Shown one piece after another: positions 26,195 through 35,843 of a DNA stretch of 64,000 bases. The notes beneath the pieces were generated by a model, which ran no database searches, was not told where the DNA came from, and saw only the letters and a list, made by a program, of their open reading frames with translations. The DNA lies in assembly GCF_010668395.1 (NCBI RefSeq), contig NZ_WUEY01000028.1, positions 1 through 64,000 of the forward strand, read 5' to 3'. Both the position numbers and the translations under genes were made by a program. This DNA comes from Martinezella lusitana. Its GTDB lineage: Bacteria; Pseudomonadota; Alphaproteobacteria; Rhizobiales; Rhizobiaceae. The number at the start of each line of letters is the position of its first letter. The first letter of the stretch is position 1.

Positions 26195-27490
26195 ATGAAA
26201 CTCGACACCAATGCGGACGCGGTCCGTCGGATCAATCTGCGCATCTTGCCGTTCCTGATGCTGCTTTACCTGGTTGCCTATATCGATCGGTCGAACATCT
26301 CGGTCGCTGCGCTCGGAATGAACGAGGAGCTCGGCCTGACGAGCCAGATGTACGGGCTGGCAGCCGGCATATTCTTCGCGACCTATATTGTTTTCGAAAT
26401 ACCGAGCAACATGTTGCTGGCCCGGTTCGGCGCGCGCCGCTGGATTGCGCGCATCATGATCAGCTGGGGCATCATTGCAGCCGGTATGGCATTCATTTCC
26501 AACGCCTCTCAGCTCTATGCTATGCGCCTTCTTCTCGGTGCTGCTGAAGCCGGCTTCACGCCAGGTATTATCTTCTATCTCGCGAAATGGTATCCATCGG
26601 GCGACAGGGCAAACGCCATGTCCTTCTTCTATATCGGTGCGGCGCTTGCCTCGGTAATCGGATTGCCCCTATCGGGCCTCTTGCTCAATGCGCATGGCAT
26701 TCTCGGCCTTTCGGGATGGCGCTGGGTGTTCCTGATCGAAGGCATTCCTGCCGTCATCTTGGGCTTCATGGTGTTGAAGTTTCTGCCCGATCGCCCGCGA
26801 GAGGCGAGCTGGCTCACTGCCGAACAGCAGGATGGTCTCGAACGAACCATCGAGAGCGATGAGGAGAAGGCACCTGTGTCCCATCATGCCTCCTGGAGTG
26901 CGGCGTTTTCGAATGCTCGCGTCTGGATGCTCGCCTTCTTTTGGCTCCTTCAAGCCTTTGGGACGATCGGCATCACGCTCTTCATGCCCCTGATCGTCAA
27001 GAGCCTGTCGGGCGGTGGAAATCTGGCGGTGAGCCTGCTTTCGGCGGTGCCGTTTCTTGCGGCCTGCATCTTCATGTTCTTCAATGGCAGGCACTCTGAT
27101 CGAACCGGCGAGCGTGCCCTTCATCTCGGGCTTCCACTCACTCTGGCCGGCGCCTGCCTTCTGGGTGCGACCTATACCGGTGATCCGCGAGTGGCCTATT
27201 TGCTGCTCGTCCTTTCCGTGGCGCTCAACTGGGCGGTCATTCCGATCTTCTGGGCGGTTACGACCGAATTTGTCTCGGGCATCGCTGCGGCCGTATCGAT
27301 CGCGCTTATCAATGCACTGGCAAATGTCGCCGGCCTTGCCCTGCCGCCCGTGATCGGCTGGATCAAGGATTCCACCGGAAATTACAACATCGCGCTGACG
27401 CTGGTAGCTGCGGCGCTCATCGCAGGCGGTCTCCTCGGCATCGCAATTGTCCGTACAGGGGCTCCGGCCCTTCGGCTTTCAAGACAATAA
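26195..27490 (+). CDS. MFS permease, anion:cation symporter (sugar-acid) family
   Basis: The 431-aa product has twelve helices. The first segment, R-I-L-P-F-L-M-L-L-Y-L-V-A-Y-I-D-R-S-N-I-S-V-A, is the ACS-family signature, and L-G-A-A-E-A-G-F-T-P-G-I comes in helix 4. Characterised members import hexuronates, galactonate, tartrate or phthalate with protons or sodium. GGAGGAG is placed well before the ATG at 26195. The DHDPS-family gene starts 13 bases later and is surely co-transcribed, so this permease probably imports the acid that feeds it. Confidence 0.9.
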   Translation: MKLDTNADAVRRINLRILPFLMLLYLVAYIDRSNISVAALGMNEELGLTSQMYGLAAGIFFATYIVFEIPSNMLLARFGARRWIARIMISWGIIAAGMAFISNASQLYAMRLLLGAAEAGFTPGIIFYLAKWYPSGDRANAMSFFYIGAALASVIGLPLSGLLLNAHGILGLSGWRWVFLIEGIPAVILGFMVLKFLPDRPREASWLTAEQQDGLERTIESDEEKAPVSHHASWSAAFSNARVWMLAFFWLLQAFGTIGITLFMPLIVKSLSGGGNLAVSLLSAVPFLAACIFMFFNGRHSDRTGERALHLGLPLTLAGACLLGATYTGDPRVAYLLLVLSVALNWAVIPIFWAVTTEFVSGIAAAVSIALINALANVAGLALPPVIGWIKDSTGNYNIALTLVAAALIAGGLLGIAIVRTGAPALRLSRQ

Positions 27491-27503
27491 GGCTATTCAA
27501 AAG

Positions 27504-28400
27504 ATGACATTCGAACCTGAGAAGCTGCACGGTATTCACGCGATCCTCTACGCCCTTTTCGATGACGATGAGAAACTCGACAGGGCGGCGATGAAGCGGC
27601 AGACGGAAATCTGTGTGGCTGCCGGCGTGCATGGTCTGGTTGCGCTCGGCCTAGCAACGGAGGTTTCCAAATTGACGGCTGCCGAACGCCGAACCGTGAT
27701 GGACTGGCTTGCCGAAGACAATGCCAGCCGCTTGCCGCTTGGCTTCACGATCTTCGGGACGTCAGTTGCCGAGCAGGTCGAGCAGGTCCGGCATGCCGAA
27801 GCGGTCGGCGCCAACTGGGTGATACTTCAGCCGCCTCCGGTCGGCAGTTTCGGGGCCGGTGAATATATCGGCTTCTTCGGCCGCGTTGCGGATGCCACGA
27901 CGCTGCCCGTCGCGATTCAAAATGCCCCTGCCTTTCTTGGGCGCGGACTGACCGGCCTGGATCTCGCAGCGTTGCGCGCCGCCCACCCCAATGTGAGCGT
28001 GCTCAAGGCGGAAGGATCGGCGGTGGAGGTCAAGGCGCTGATGGAGATAATCGGTAACGGCGTGCCGGTCTTCAACGGGCGTGGTGGTCTGGAATTGCTT
28101 GACGGACTGCGGGCGGGCTGCGCCGGCTATATTCTCGCTCCCGATCTCATCGATTATGCGGTCATGGCATACAACGCCTTTCGCGCCGGAGACGAACTCC
28201 GCGCCGAAGAAATCTATCGAACGATGCTTCCATCTGCCGTCGCCGTCATGCAGGGGATCGAACATCTTATGTGCTACGGCAAGCGGTTGTTCGCTGAGCG
28301 GGCTGGCCTCACCGTTTGGGATCGGGCACCTGCCATGCGTCCCACACCGTTCGGGCAGCAGCTTGTCGTCTCGCATGCGGTTAGGCTCGGATCTTTCTGA
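27504..28400 (+). CDS. DHDPS-family lyase/dehydratase for keto-deoxy sugar acids
   Basis: The 298-aa (beta/alpha)8 protein belongs to the dihydrodipicolinate synthase/N-acetylneuraminate lyase superfamily. The Schiff-base Lys lies in V-L-K-A-E-G-S (about residue 167). The usual Y-N-x-P strand is Q-N-A-P-A-F, so the Tyr that DHDPS uses is absent. This argues against lysine biosynthesis and for a 2-keto-3-deoxy sugar-acid enzyme, such as L-2-keto-3-deoxyarabonate dehydratase or a KDG-type aldolase. It is co-transcribed with the permease before it; a second GntR gene converges from the right. Confidence 0.85.
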   Translation: MTFEPEKLHGIHAILYALFDDDEKLDRAAMKRQTEICVAAGVHGLVALGLATEVSKLTAAERRTVMDWLAEDNASRLPLGFTIFGTSVAEQVEQVRHAEAVGANWVILQPPPVGSFGAGEYIGFFGRVADATTLPVAIQNAPAFLGRGLTGLDLAALRAAHPNVSVLKAEGSAVEVKALMEIIGNGVPVFNGRGGLELLDGLRAGCAGYILAPDLIDYAVMAYNAFRAGDELRAEEIYRTMLPSAVAVMQGIEHLMCYGKRLFAERAGLTVWDRAPAMRPTPFGQQLVVSHAVRLGSF

Positions 28401-28413
28401 AGCTGATCTGCTT

Positions 28414-29160
28414 TTAACCCTCTGATCGCGGCAGTTCGAGCTTCTGGACCTCCAGCGCCTCTCGCAGGAGGTTCCTCATCTGCTCCGCCGCGCCGGAGCC
28501 ATCGGAGCCGGCAATGGCCTCGTAAACATTCTGATGACGGCGGATCCAATGCTCATCTTCCTTCGCCGTCCGTTCCAATCCCGCCTTGAAGACATGTTTC
28601 AGTCCAGCCGAGATCAATGACCCCAACGCCAGATAGAAGGCATTGCCGGTCGCGGCTAGAATGGCGGTGTGAAATGCGAGATCGTGCTCGATCTTTTCTT
28701 CCGCCGTCGAGGCAAGGGCCATGCCGAGCAGGGCATGCTTCATTTTCTGCAGTATCTGTGGTGTCGCGCGTGCGGCGGCAAGCTCCGCTGCGGCCGGCTC
28801 GAAGGATTGCCGCAGTTCATAGAGGTCGAGCCGTGCGCGTTCGCTGCCATTCCGCGCGCCCAGCCTCCACGCGAGAACCTGCGGATCAAGCAGAAGCCAC
28901 GCGGAATGATCGGTCACCCTGGTGCCGCTTCGCGGGCGACTTTCGAGAAGTCCCTTGGCAGACAGGATCTTTATGGCTTCCCGAATAACGGTACGTGATG
29001 TTCCGAAATGTTCGCAGAGCTCCTGCTCGGTCCCGACCGAGGCTCCTGCGACCAAAGCGCCGCCGACGATACGTTCTCCCAATGCCTGCACAATGGCGTC
29101 ATGGTATCTTTCTCTCGTGCCGGTACCTGTGTCGTCGGCGTCCGAATTCATGCCGGCCAT
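28414..29160 (-). CDS. FadR-subfamily GntR regulator
   Basis: The 248-aa product has a winged HTH (about 18-85: G-A-S-V-G-T-E-Q-E-L-C-E-H-F-G-T-S-R-T-V) and an FCD domain with D-L-A-F-H and H-x-x-x-Y around R-R-H-Q-N-V-Y-E-A. GGGAGA precedes the ATG. It is a paralogue of the regulator at 25325 (both have S-R-T-V-x-R-E-A and I-L-S-A-K-G-L) and is divergent from the dehydratase gene. A FadR-consensus site TTGTATAACAA lies between them. Confidence 0.9.
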   Translation of the reverse strand: MAGMNSDADDTGTGTRERYHDAIVQALGERIVGGALVAGASVGTEQELCEHFGTSRTVIREAIKILSAKGLLESRPRSGTRVTDHSAWLLLDPQVLAWRLGARNGSERARLDLYELRQSFEPAAAELAAARATPQILQKMKHALLGMALASTAEEKIEHDLAFHTAILAATGNAFYLALGSLISAGLKHVFKAGLERTAKEDEHWIRRHQNVYEAIAGSDGSGAAEQMRNLLREALEVQKLELPRSEG

Positions 29161-29243
29161 CTGCTCTCCCCAAGAACCAAGTCATCTCTAGCTTCTTCAG
29201 CGTACGGTCACAAGCGCAACTCTACTTGACCGCCATCGGTCAA

Positions 29244-29254
29244 TTGTATAACAA
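29244..29254. promoter_or_regulatory. FadR-type GntR operator consensus
   Basis: TTGTATAACAA fits the known FadR-subfamily consensus TNGTNNNACNA exactly and is a perfect palindrome outside its three central bases. It lies in the AT-rich gap between the divergent GntR gene (start 29160) and dehydratase gene (start 29286). The related ATCATAC element follows at 29263-29269. Confidence 0.65.
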
Positions 29255-29285
29255 AAATATAAATCATACTACAAAAGAGGCAATT

Positions 29286-31007
29286 ATGACCAAGGATTCA
29301 AAACGGCGGTCCCAGGCGTGGTTCGGCGGAGTGGACAAGGATGGATTCATCCACCGCTCCTGGATGAAAAATGGCGGCCTGCCCGACGACGTATTCGACG
29401 GCCGTCCTGTCATTGGTATCTGCAACACGTTTTCGGAATTTACGCCCTGCAACGCCCATTTTCGGGAGCTGGTCACGCATATTAAGGCGGGGGTGCTGGA
29501 GGCCGGCGGATTGCCACTCGAGTTTCCGGTCTTTTCCTGCGGTGAATCCAATCTTCGTCCGACTGCGATGCTCTTCAGAAACCTGGCTTCCATGGACGTC
29601 GAGGAGGCGATCCGCGGCAATCCGATGGATGGTGTTATCCTGATGGCCGGCTGTGACAAGACCACGCCATCGCTGCTCATGGGCGCGGCAAGCTGCGATT
29701 TGCCGACGATCGTCATTTCCGGCGGCCCGATGCTAAACGGCAACTTCCGCGGCAAGCCGATCGGCTCCGGCACAGATGTGTGGAAATTCTCCGAGGAGGT
29801 GAGGGCAGGCACCATGAGCCGGCAGGAATTTATGGATGCGGAAAGTGCCATGTCGCGCTCTCCCGGCCACTGCATGACCATGGGAACGGCCTCGACCATG
29901 GCCTCGATGGTGGAGGCTTTGGGCGTTGCTCTTCCCACCAATGCGGCCTGGCCCGCCGTCGATGCCCGGCGCGCGCGTCTGGCTCGTATGACGGGGCGTC
30001 GCGCCGTTGCGATGGTCAAGGAGGATCTGCGGCTCTCGAAGGTTCTCACGCGGCAGGCGTTCGAAAATGCCATCAAAGTCAATGGCGCGATTGGCGGATC
30101 GACCAATGCTGTCGTTCATCTGCTCGCCATTGCCGGGCGCGTCGGTGTCGACCTCTCGCTGGAGGACTGGGACAGGCAAGGTCGCGACGTGCCCACGATC
30201 GTCAATCTGATGCCTTCAGGAAAATACCTCATGGAGGACTTCTGTTATGCCGGCGGCATCCCGGTCGTGATGAAGGAGATTGCGGACCTTCTGCATCTCG
30301 ATGCGCTGACAGTGTCGGGGATGAGCCTTGGCGAGAATATTGCTGATGTCGTCAACCATAATTCGGACGTCATCCGCAGCCGAGCAAATCCGCTTGTCGA
30401 CAGCGGCGGAATTGCCGTCCTGAAGGGCAACCTTGCCCCGAACGGGGCAGTGCTCAAACCTTCAGCGGCGTCACCGCATCTCATGCGTCATCGTGGCCGC
30501 GCTGTCGTCTTCGAAAACATCGAGGATTTCCATGCCAGGATCGACGACCCAGGCCTTGATGTCGATGAGAATTCTGTTCTCGTTCTGAAGGGCGCCGGTC
30601 CGCGCGGTTATCCTGGCATGGCCGAAGTCGGCAACATGGCCCTGCCGAGCAAGCTCCTGGAGAAGGGGGTGCGCGACATGGTGCGTGTTTCCGACGGCCG
30701 CATGAGCGGCACCGCCTATGGAACCGTAGTGCTGCATATATCGCCGGAAGCTGCCGCCGGCGGTCCGCTAGCGCTCGTCGAGGAGGGGGATTTCATTGCG
30801 CTTGACGTTGAGGCTCGCACGTTGATCCTCGACGTGCCGGACGAAGAACTTTCAAGGCGACGCGCGGTCTGGAAGGAGCCGGTACCGCCGATGGCCTCCG
30901 GATACCAAGGCCTATACGTGCGAACCGTCATGCAAGCCGATACCGGTGCCGACCTCGACTTCCTGGTCGGAGGACGCGGCGCAAAGGTACCGCGCGAAAG
31001 CCACTAA
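29286..31007 (+). CDS. IlvD/Edd-family sugar-acid dehydratase (L-arabonate dehydratase-like)
   Basis: The 573-aa product is of the IlvD/Edd family: C-N-T-F-S-E-F-T-P-C-N-A-H-F, A-G-C-D-K-T-T-P and G-H-C-M-T-M-G-T-A-S-T-M supply the three cysteines for an Fe-S cluster plus the Mg-binding residues, and V-S-D-G-R-M-S-G-T-A-Y-G-T-V lies near the end. Within the family the pattern matches pentonate dehydratases (arabonate, xylonate, fuconate) better than dihydroxyacid or phosphogluconate dehydratase. It would make a 2-keto-3-deoxy acid for the DHDPS-family enzyme. An MFS permease follows 35 bases later. Confidence 0.9.
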   Translation: MTKDSKRRSQAWFGGVDKDGFIHRSWMKNGGLPDDVFDGRPVIGICNTFSEFTPCNAHFRELVTHIKAGVLEAGGLPLEFPVFSCGESNLRPTAMLFRNLASMDVEEAIRGNPMDGVILMAGCDKTTPSLLMGAASCDLPTIVISGGPMLNGNFRGKPIGSGTDVWKFSEEVRAGTMSRQEFMDAESAMSRSPGHCMTMGTASTMASMVEALGVALPTNAAWPAVDARRARLARMTGRRAVAMVKEDLRLSKVLTRQAFENAIKVNGAIGGSTNAVVHLLAIAGRVGVDLSLEDWDRQGRDVPTIVNLMPSGKYLMEDFCYAGGIPVVMKEIADLLHLDALTVSGMSLGENIADVVNHNSDVIRSRANPLVDSGGIAVLKGNLAPNGAVLKPSAASPHLMRHRGRAVVFENIEDFHARIDDPGLDVDENSVLVLKGAGPRGYPGMAEVGNMALPSKLLEKGVRDMVRVSDGRMSGTAYGTVVLHISPEAAAGGPLALVEEGDFIALDVEARTLILDVPDEELSRRRAVWKEPVPPMASGYQGLYVRTVMQADTGADLDFLVGGRGAKVPRESH

Positions 31008-31042
31008 TTTACTTCATTCAGAACCATAAAAGGAGGAGATCG

Positions 31043-32335
31043 ATGGTTTCCGAAAAGAACCTGGTCGCCAAGATCACTTGGCGACTCATGCCCTGGCTGG
31101 GCTTCCTTTATCTTATTGCCTACATCGACCGTCAGAACGTCAGCTTCGCGAAACTTCAGATGGTCGATGCCCTAGGTCTCAGCGAATATGCCTACGGGTT
31201 GGGAGCGTCGCTGTTTTTCATCGGATATTTCATTTTCGAGGTGCCGAGCAATCTTCTCTTGACCCGGTTTGGTGCCAGCAAATGGTTTGCGCGCATCCTG
31301 GTGTCCTGGGGTGTCGTGACCATCGCACTTGCGTTCACAGCCAATGCGACGATGTTTTACGTCCTGCGGTTTCTGCTCGGTGTATGCGAGGCGGGCTTCT
31401 TTCCGGGCGTGCTTTACCTTCTGACGCTCTGGTATCCATCCGAACATCGCGGCAAGATGGTAGGATTGTTCATGATCTTCAGCGCAGTCGCAAATGCCGT
31501 TGGGGCGCCGCTGGGAGGAACCCTTCTCAGTCTCGACGGCTTGCTTGGATTTGCCGGATGGGAATGGGTGTTTCTTGCAACCGGTGTTCCCGCTGTGCTT
31601 GCCGGAATTGCCACGCTCTTTCTGCTTCCGGACAGACCCGAGCAGGCGGTTTTTCTTGACAAGACGGAAAAGGCATGGCTTGCGCAGCGACTGGCATCGG
31701 AGGAGGCGGAAATCGACAGCCATGGCCGCAATCCGCTCGCGGCGCTGCTTGATGCCAGGGTGCTGCTCATGTCCGTCTGCTTCATAGGCTTTCCGCTATC
31801 CGCCTACGGGTTGAGCTATTGGCTGCCAACGATCGTGAAGAGTTTTGGCGTCGATAGCCTGTCGAATGGATTTCTCAACATCATTCCATGGGCTCTGGTT
31901 GCGATAGGCCTTTACGTCGTGCCAGCTGCGGCTGCCCGATCCAGGTCGCAGACAGCATATATCGTTGGACCCGCCATGGTCGGGATCATCTGTCTCGTCG
32001 CGTCTGCCGTTCTAAGCAATCATACGCTGCAATTTGCGTTTCTTTGCGTGGCCGCAGCCGGTATCTTCGCAGGGCAGCCGGTCTTCTGGAACCTGCCCTC
32101 AAAATTTCTGAAGGGAGCGGGTGCCGCTGCCGGCTTGGCGGCGATAAATTCCGTGGGTAATCTTGGCGGCTTCATCGCGCAGAACGTTGTCCCGTGGATC
32201 AGAGACGTCACGGGTAGTGCAATCGCGCCGATGTTTTTCCTGGCCTTTTGCCTTGGAATTGCGGCTATACTGGTCTTGCTCGTTCAATATTCGATAGCGC
32301 AAAAAAATAGCGACGGCGGAACTGAATTGGTTTAG
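31043..32335 (+). CDS. MFS permease, anion:cation symporter (sugar-acid) family
   Basis: The 430-aa product has twelve helices and the ACS signature R-L-M-P-W-L-G-F-L-Y-L-I-A-Y-I-D-R-Q-N-V-S-F-A. It is a paralogue of the permease at 26195 but clearly diverged, suggesting a second sugar acid. AGGAGG lies seven bases before the ATG. It forms a two-gene unit with the dehydratase, under the divergent GntR regulator. Confidence 0.9.
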   Translation: MVSEKNLVAKITWRLMPWLGFLYLIAYIDRQNVSFAKLQMVDALGLSEYAYGLGASLFFIGYFIFEVPSNLLLTRFGASKWFARILVSWGVVTIALAFTANATMFYVLRFLLGVCEAGFFPGVLYLLTLWYPSEHRGKMVGLFMIFSAVANAVGAPLGGTLLSLDGLLGFAGWEWVFLATGVPAVLAGIATLFLLPDRPEQAVFLDKTEKAWLAQRLASEEAEIDSHGRNPLAALLDARVLLMSVCFIGFPLSAYGLSYWLPTIVKSFGVDSLSNGFLNIIPWALVAIGLYVVPAAAARSRSQTAYIVGPAMVGIICLVASAVLSNHTLQFAFLCVAAAGIFAGQPVFWNLPSKFLKGAGAAAGLAAINSVGNLGGFIAQNVVPWIRDVTGSAIAPMFFLAFCLGIAAILVLLVQYSIAQKNSDGGTELV

Positions 32336-33260
32336 CGCTTCGCAGGCGTGGCGGGGGAGGCAATGCCGCTACTTCCCCCGTCCGGTCGGATGCTGTCCCC
32401 CCGATACCCTTTCGCTTTGGTGGCAGGCTGAGCACTAGCCACGATAACGAACGTTTCGACGAGCACAGTCAGTACGGGTGGATGCTATCGATGGCTGGGA
32501 TAGTATGCGGGTACACGAATGTAGCCGAGCTTTCGCCATCGCCCCGTAGATGTCATTAGGAATGAGCCGTTCAGCGTTTGCTGAAAGCACATCAAGACGT
32601 GAGCAATCGAGAAAACCAAGCGATTGCGGCGTGGCATGTGGCGCGATGCACCCGTCTTTCAGGTCAACAAGTTCGAATTACGATCTCCGGCAGCAGTAAG
32701 CCCCTCCACAAGAAAAGGAAAGAATTACGGGACGCGCTCCGCGTTGATCGCATCGTTTTGATCTTGCGAGTGCAGTTGGGCAAGAGGGGAGCAGGCAATC
32801 GTGGTCCTTGATGCGTGGAATGATTTAGCCGCGCTGCAGGGAGAACTGGAATGGACCGGGGGGCGATGACCGGCAGCGAGGCCGAGCGCGCAAGAGGGCT
32901 GGCGGAATAGAACGCAGACTGTGGTTAGTTGCGATGGGAGCCGAGCGCGCGGAACTGTAACGCCTCCGTCAAGTCTATGATCTCTTTGACGGTGTAAGCT
33001 GTTGCGTGAAGTCGATCTCATGGAAGCCGGCGCAAGGCCAATAGACTGATAGCAAAACCCCTCAAGCGATCCACGCTGACGCATTCGCATGGGGACAGCG
33101 TTGCTGTGTGGGCCGCCCGGTTGCCTGCCCGCTAAATAAAATGCACAACATCTAACTTGCCTTGGGCCTATTGTGGGAGCAGGCTGCCCTTTGTCACGAC
33201 GCATAACGTTTTTGAACGCCGATCGCTCGGTTAAGACTCGATGGACAGTGGGCTAGCGTA
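32336..33260. other. Long intergenic region, no supported gene
   Basis: About 925 bases between the permease and the dehydrogenase region. Frames on both strands are short or have atypical composition, with no ribosome binding sites or known motifs. It marks the right edge of the sugar-acid locus and may hold decayed sequence. Confidence 0.4.
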
Positions 33261-33264
33261 TCGA

Positions 33265-33281
33265 TGTCCACAAAATGGACA
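33265..33281. promoter_or_regulatory. Palindrome upstream of D-lactate dehydrogenase
   Basis: TGTCCA-CAAAA-TGGACA is a perfect 6-base inverted repeat with a 5-base spacer. The flanks CGA and CATCG extend the symmetry with a one-base bulge. It lies about 73-89 bases before the dehydrogenase start, a usual place for an operator. No regulator gene is adjacent. Confidence 0.45.
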
Positions 33282-33353
33282 GCATCGCTTGATTGTTGTG
33301 TACTTGCGTCGAGGGGTCTGTCGCGGCGCTCGTCTGAGCACAGTGGAGGCAGG

Positions 33354-35123
33354 ATGACTTTTGCTGCAACGCAAGCGCCGATAGCAACGAGTTCGACAAG
33401 GGCGGCAAACAATTCCCAACTCGTCGATGAGCTGAAAGCAATCGTTGGAAGAAGATATGTTCTGACGAGCCCTTCGGCAACTCAGAGATTCCGGAAAGGC
33501 TTCCGGTTTGGGAACGGGCCGGCCCTAGCCGTGATACAGCCGGGCAGCTTGCTCGAACAATGGCGCGTCCTTAACGCCTGCATCAAGGCGAACAAAGCCG
33601 TCATCGTGCAGGCTGCCAACACCGGTTTGACCGGAGGATCCACGCCCGACGGCGATACATATGATCGCGATATCGTCATCATCAACACCTTGCGCATGAA
33701 CAAGATCCATCTTATCGGAAATGGCCAACAGGTCATTTGCCTGCCGGGCGCCACTCTTTTCGAACTCGAAAAGATGCTGCAGCCACTCGGTCGCAATCCA
33801 CATTCGGTGATCGGTTCCTCATGCATAGGCGCCTCTGTTTTTGGCGGGATCTGCAACAATTCCGGAGGCGCGCTGATCCATCGCGGGCCTGCATTCACGC
33901 AAATGACACTATATGCGCAAGTGACCGAGAGCGGGGATGTCATCCTTGTGAACCACCTAGGTGTCCGGTTAGGGACCGATCCGGAGGCCATTCTCACCAA
34001 TGCCGAGAATGGAAGCTTCAAAGCCGAGGATGTTGAATATTATCCTGATCGCTTCTGCTCGGACCACGACTATCAGCAGCATGTGCGCGATATCGAGGCG
34101 CCGACGCCTGCGCGTTTCAATGCGGATCCGAAGCGCCTGTTCGAGGCCGCCGGCAGCGCCGGTAAGGTCATGCTTTTTGCCGTTCGCCTTGATACTTTTC
34201 CCAAAGAACAGAAGACCGGTGACTTCTACATCGGCACCAATGATCCAGGTGAGCTTACGCAGATAAGGCGGCACATCCTCGCGCACTTCAAATCTCTTCC
34301 CGTCCAAGGCGAATATCTGCACAGGGACGCTTTCGATATCGCCGAGAAATACGGCAAGGACACCTTTTTGGCGATACAATATCTCGGGACTGACCGTCTC
34401 CCGACATTGTTTGCGGTGAAGGGATGGTTTGACGCGCTTTGCGCGCGCGTCAAGTTTGTCCCGCACGATTTCTCGGATCGATTCATGCAGGCTGCCAGCA
34501 GCTTCTTTCCGAGACACCTGCCAAAGCGACTCTACGAATATCGCAATCGGTTCGAACATCACCTGATGCTGCGGATGGCGGACGATGGGATCGCAGAAGT
34601 GCGCGATTATCTCGCGAAGCGTTTTCCCTCTGCGCAGGGGGCTTTCTTTGAGTGTACGGTTGACGAAGGGGTTAAGGCGTTCCTGCATAGATTTGCGGCG
34701 GCCGGCGCGGCGATCCGTTACCGCGCCATCCATCGCAAACACGTTGAGGACATGGTCGCTCTTGATATCGCTCTTCCTCGCAATGGCACAGACTGGTTCG
34801 AGCGTCTGCCGCCCGATATCTCCAATCGGCTTGAGCAAAAGCTTTACTACGGTCACTTCTTTTGCCAGGTTCTCCATCAGGATTACATCGTCAAAAAAGG
34901 CTTCGATCCCATGGAGGTCGAACATGCGATGTGGGCGATCCTTGATACGAGGGGTGCCGAATATCCGGCAGAGCACAATGTCGGGCATCTCTACAATGCC
35001 AAAGCCTCGCTGGTTGACCACTATCAGACACTTGATCCCTGCAACTGCTTCAATCCGGGGATCGGTCATACCCCGAAGCTTCTGCGATGGCGGAAGGATG
35101 AGCCGCTTCCAGGTCCCGAATAG
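33354..35123 (+). CDS. dld: FAD-dependent D-lactate dehydrogenase (quinone type)
   Basis: The 589-aa product is of the size of E. coli Dld. The FAD-binding PCMH part holds V-I-V-Q-A-A-N-T-G-L-T-G-G-S-T-P and I-G-S-S-C-I-G-A-S-V-F-G-G-I-C-N-N-S-G-G. The C-terminal half has the membrane-binding and substrate cap region with E-Y-P-A-E-H-N-V-G-H-L-Y near the end. The enzyme oxidises D-lactate to pyruvate and feeds electrons to the quinone pool at the inner membrane. GGAGG at -11 sets the ATG at 33354. Confidence 0.93.
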   Translation: MTFAATQAPIATSSTRAANNSQLVDELKAIVGRRYVLTSPSATQRFRKGFRFGNGPALAVIQPGSLLEQWRVLNACIKANKAVIVQAANTGLTGGSTPDGDTYDRDIVIINTLRMNKIHLIGNGQQVICLPGATLFELEKMLQPLGRNPHSVIGSSCIGASVFGGICNNSGGALIHRGPAFTQMTLYAQVTESGDVILVNHLGVRLGTDPEAILTNAENGSFKAEDVEYYPDRFCSDHDYQQHVRDIEAPTPARFNADPKRLFEAAGSAGKVMLFAVRLDTFPKEQKTGDFYIGTNDPGELTQIRRHILAHFKSLPVQGEYLHRDAFDIAEKYGKDTFLAIQYLGTDRLPTLFAVKGWFDALCARVKFVPHDFSDRFMQAASSFFPRHLPKRLYEYRNRFEHHLMLRMADDGIAEVRDYLAKRFPSAQGAFFECTVDEGVKAFLHRFAAAGAAIRYRAIHRKHVEDMVALDIALPRNGTDWFERLPPDISNRLEQKLYYGHFFCQVLHQDYIVKKGFDPMEVEHAMWAILDTRGAEYPAEHNVGHLYNAKASLVDHYQTLDPCNCFNPGIGHTPKLLRWRKDEPLPGPE

Positions 35124-35144
35124 GTCCTGGCGCCGAGCCAATAG

Positions 35145-35731
35145 TCACTGAAAAACCTGTTTCCGGATTGTGCCTCGCATGGGGAGGATCACTGAATCCC
35201 ATGTCGCAAGGCCGATCGGTGACATGCTGGCGGCGAGTGCAGCCGATTCTCCACCGGACGAACCGCCAGGCGTGCGCTCGAGATTCCAGGGAGTAATGGT
35301 GCGGCCGGTCACGAGATCGTCGCTCTCTGCCCAGAAGGAGAAGTCGAGCTGGTTAGCCTTCATGAGCGGAACGCCGCTGGTCGCCTTGAAACGTGCGACC
35401 GCCGTTGCTTCCTTGTCCGGAATGTTGCCCACGAACAGCTTCGAGCTGCGCTGGGTGAAGACGCCTGCGGTATCCAACGAACCCCTGATCGAGAAAGGCA
35501 CTCATGCAGCAGACCCGGAGCGATGCCATCCGCGCCCGCATGGTCAGCAAAGTCCGTGCCCATTATCGCAGCTTCGACCTTGAGCGTCACGACCGCGTTG
35601 ATCTGGTGGTTCACGACATCGGTGTGGTCCAGATGCGCCGGCACGACCTCGCGCCACGATAGTTGCTTCGCGTGAATGAGCGCCGCGAGAGCTATCGCAT
35701 GCTGATAATAGATTGGGTTGGTGTCGATCAT
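35145..35731 (-). pseudogene. Amidase-signature enzyme, frameshifted and truncated
   Basis: Read on the minus strand, the N-terminal frame (35731 to about 35500) gives S-W-R-E-V-V-P-A-H-L-D-H and I-N-A-V-V-T-L. The story then continues in another frame with L-D-T-A-G-V-F-T, W-N-L-E-R-T-P-G-G-S-S-G-G-E-S-A-A-L-A-A, the amidase signature with its catalytic serines. The protein ends soon after, at about 190 of 450-500 residues, and lacks the rest of the fold. It is dead. CGATAGATAG, also present before the broken TetR gene, lies in its promoter region (35751-35760). Confidence 0.8.
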
Positions 35732-35843
35732 ACCCGTCTCCTTCGAAGTTCTATCTATCGGTAGACAGGCAAAACTGAAGCAACGAAAGACCCAGCGCTC
35801 GTTGAGACGTCGGGTCCGTCGATCCAGGCCGGAAGTGGCGATA

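Noticed and set aside
27504..28400. Annotation as dapA (dihydrodipicolinate synthase)
   Set aside because: The Tyr of the Y-N-x-P strand is missing and the gene sits between a sugar-acid permease and a GntR regulator, so lysine synthesis is unlikely.
32725..33204. 159-residue minus-strand frame in the gap before D-lactate dehydrogenase
   Set aside because: No ribosome binding site, no motif, and an excess of Arg, Ser, Pro and Cys typical of non-coding GC-rich sequence.
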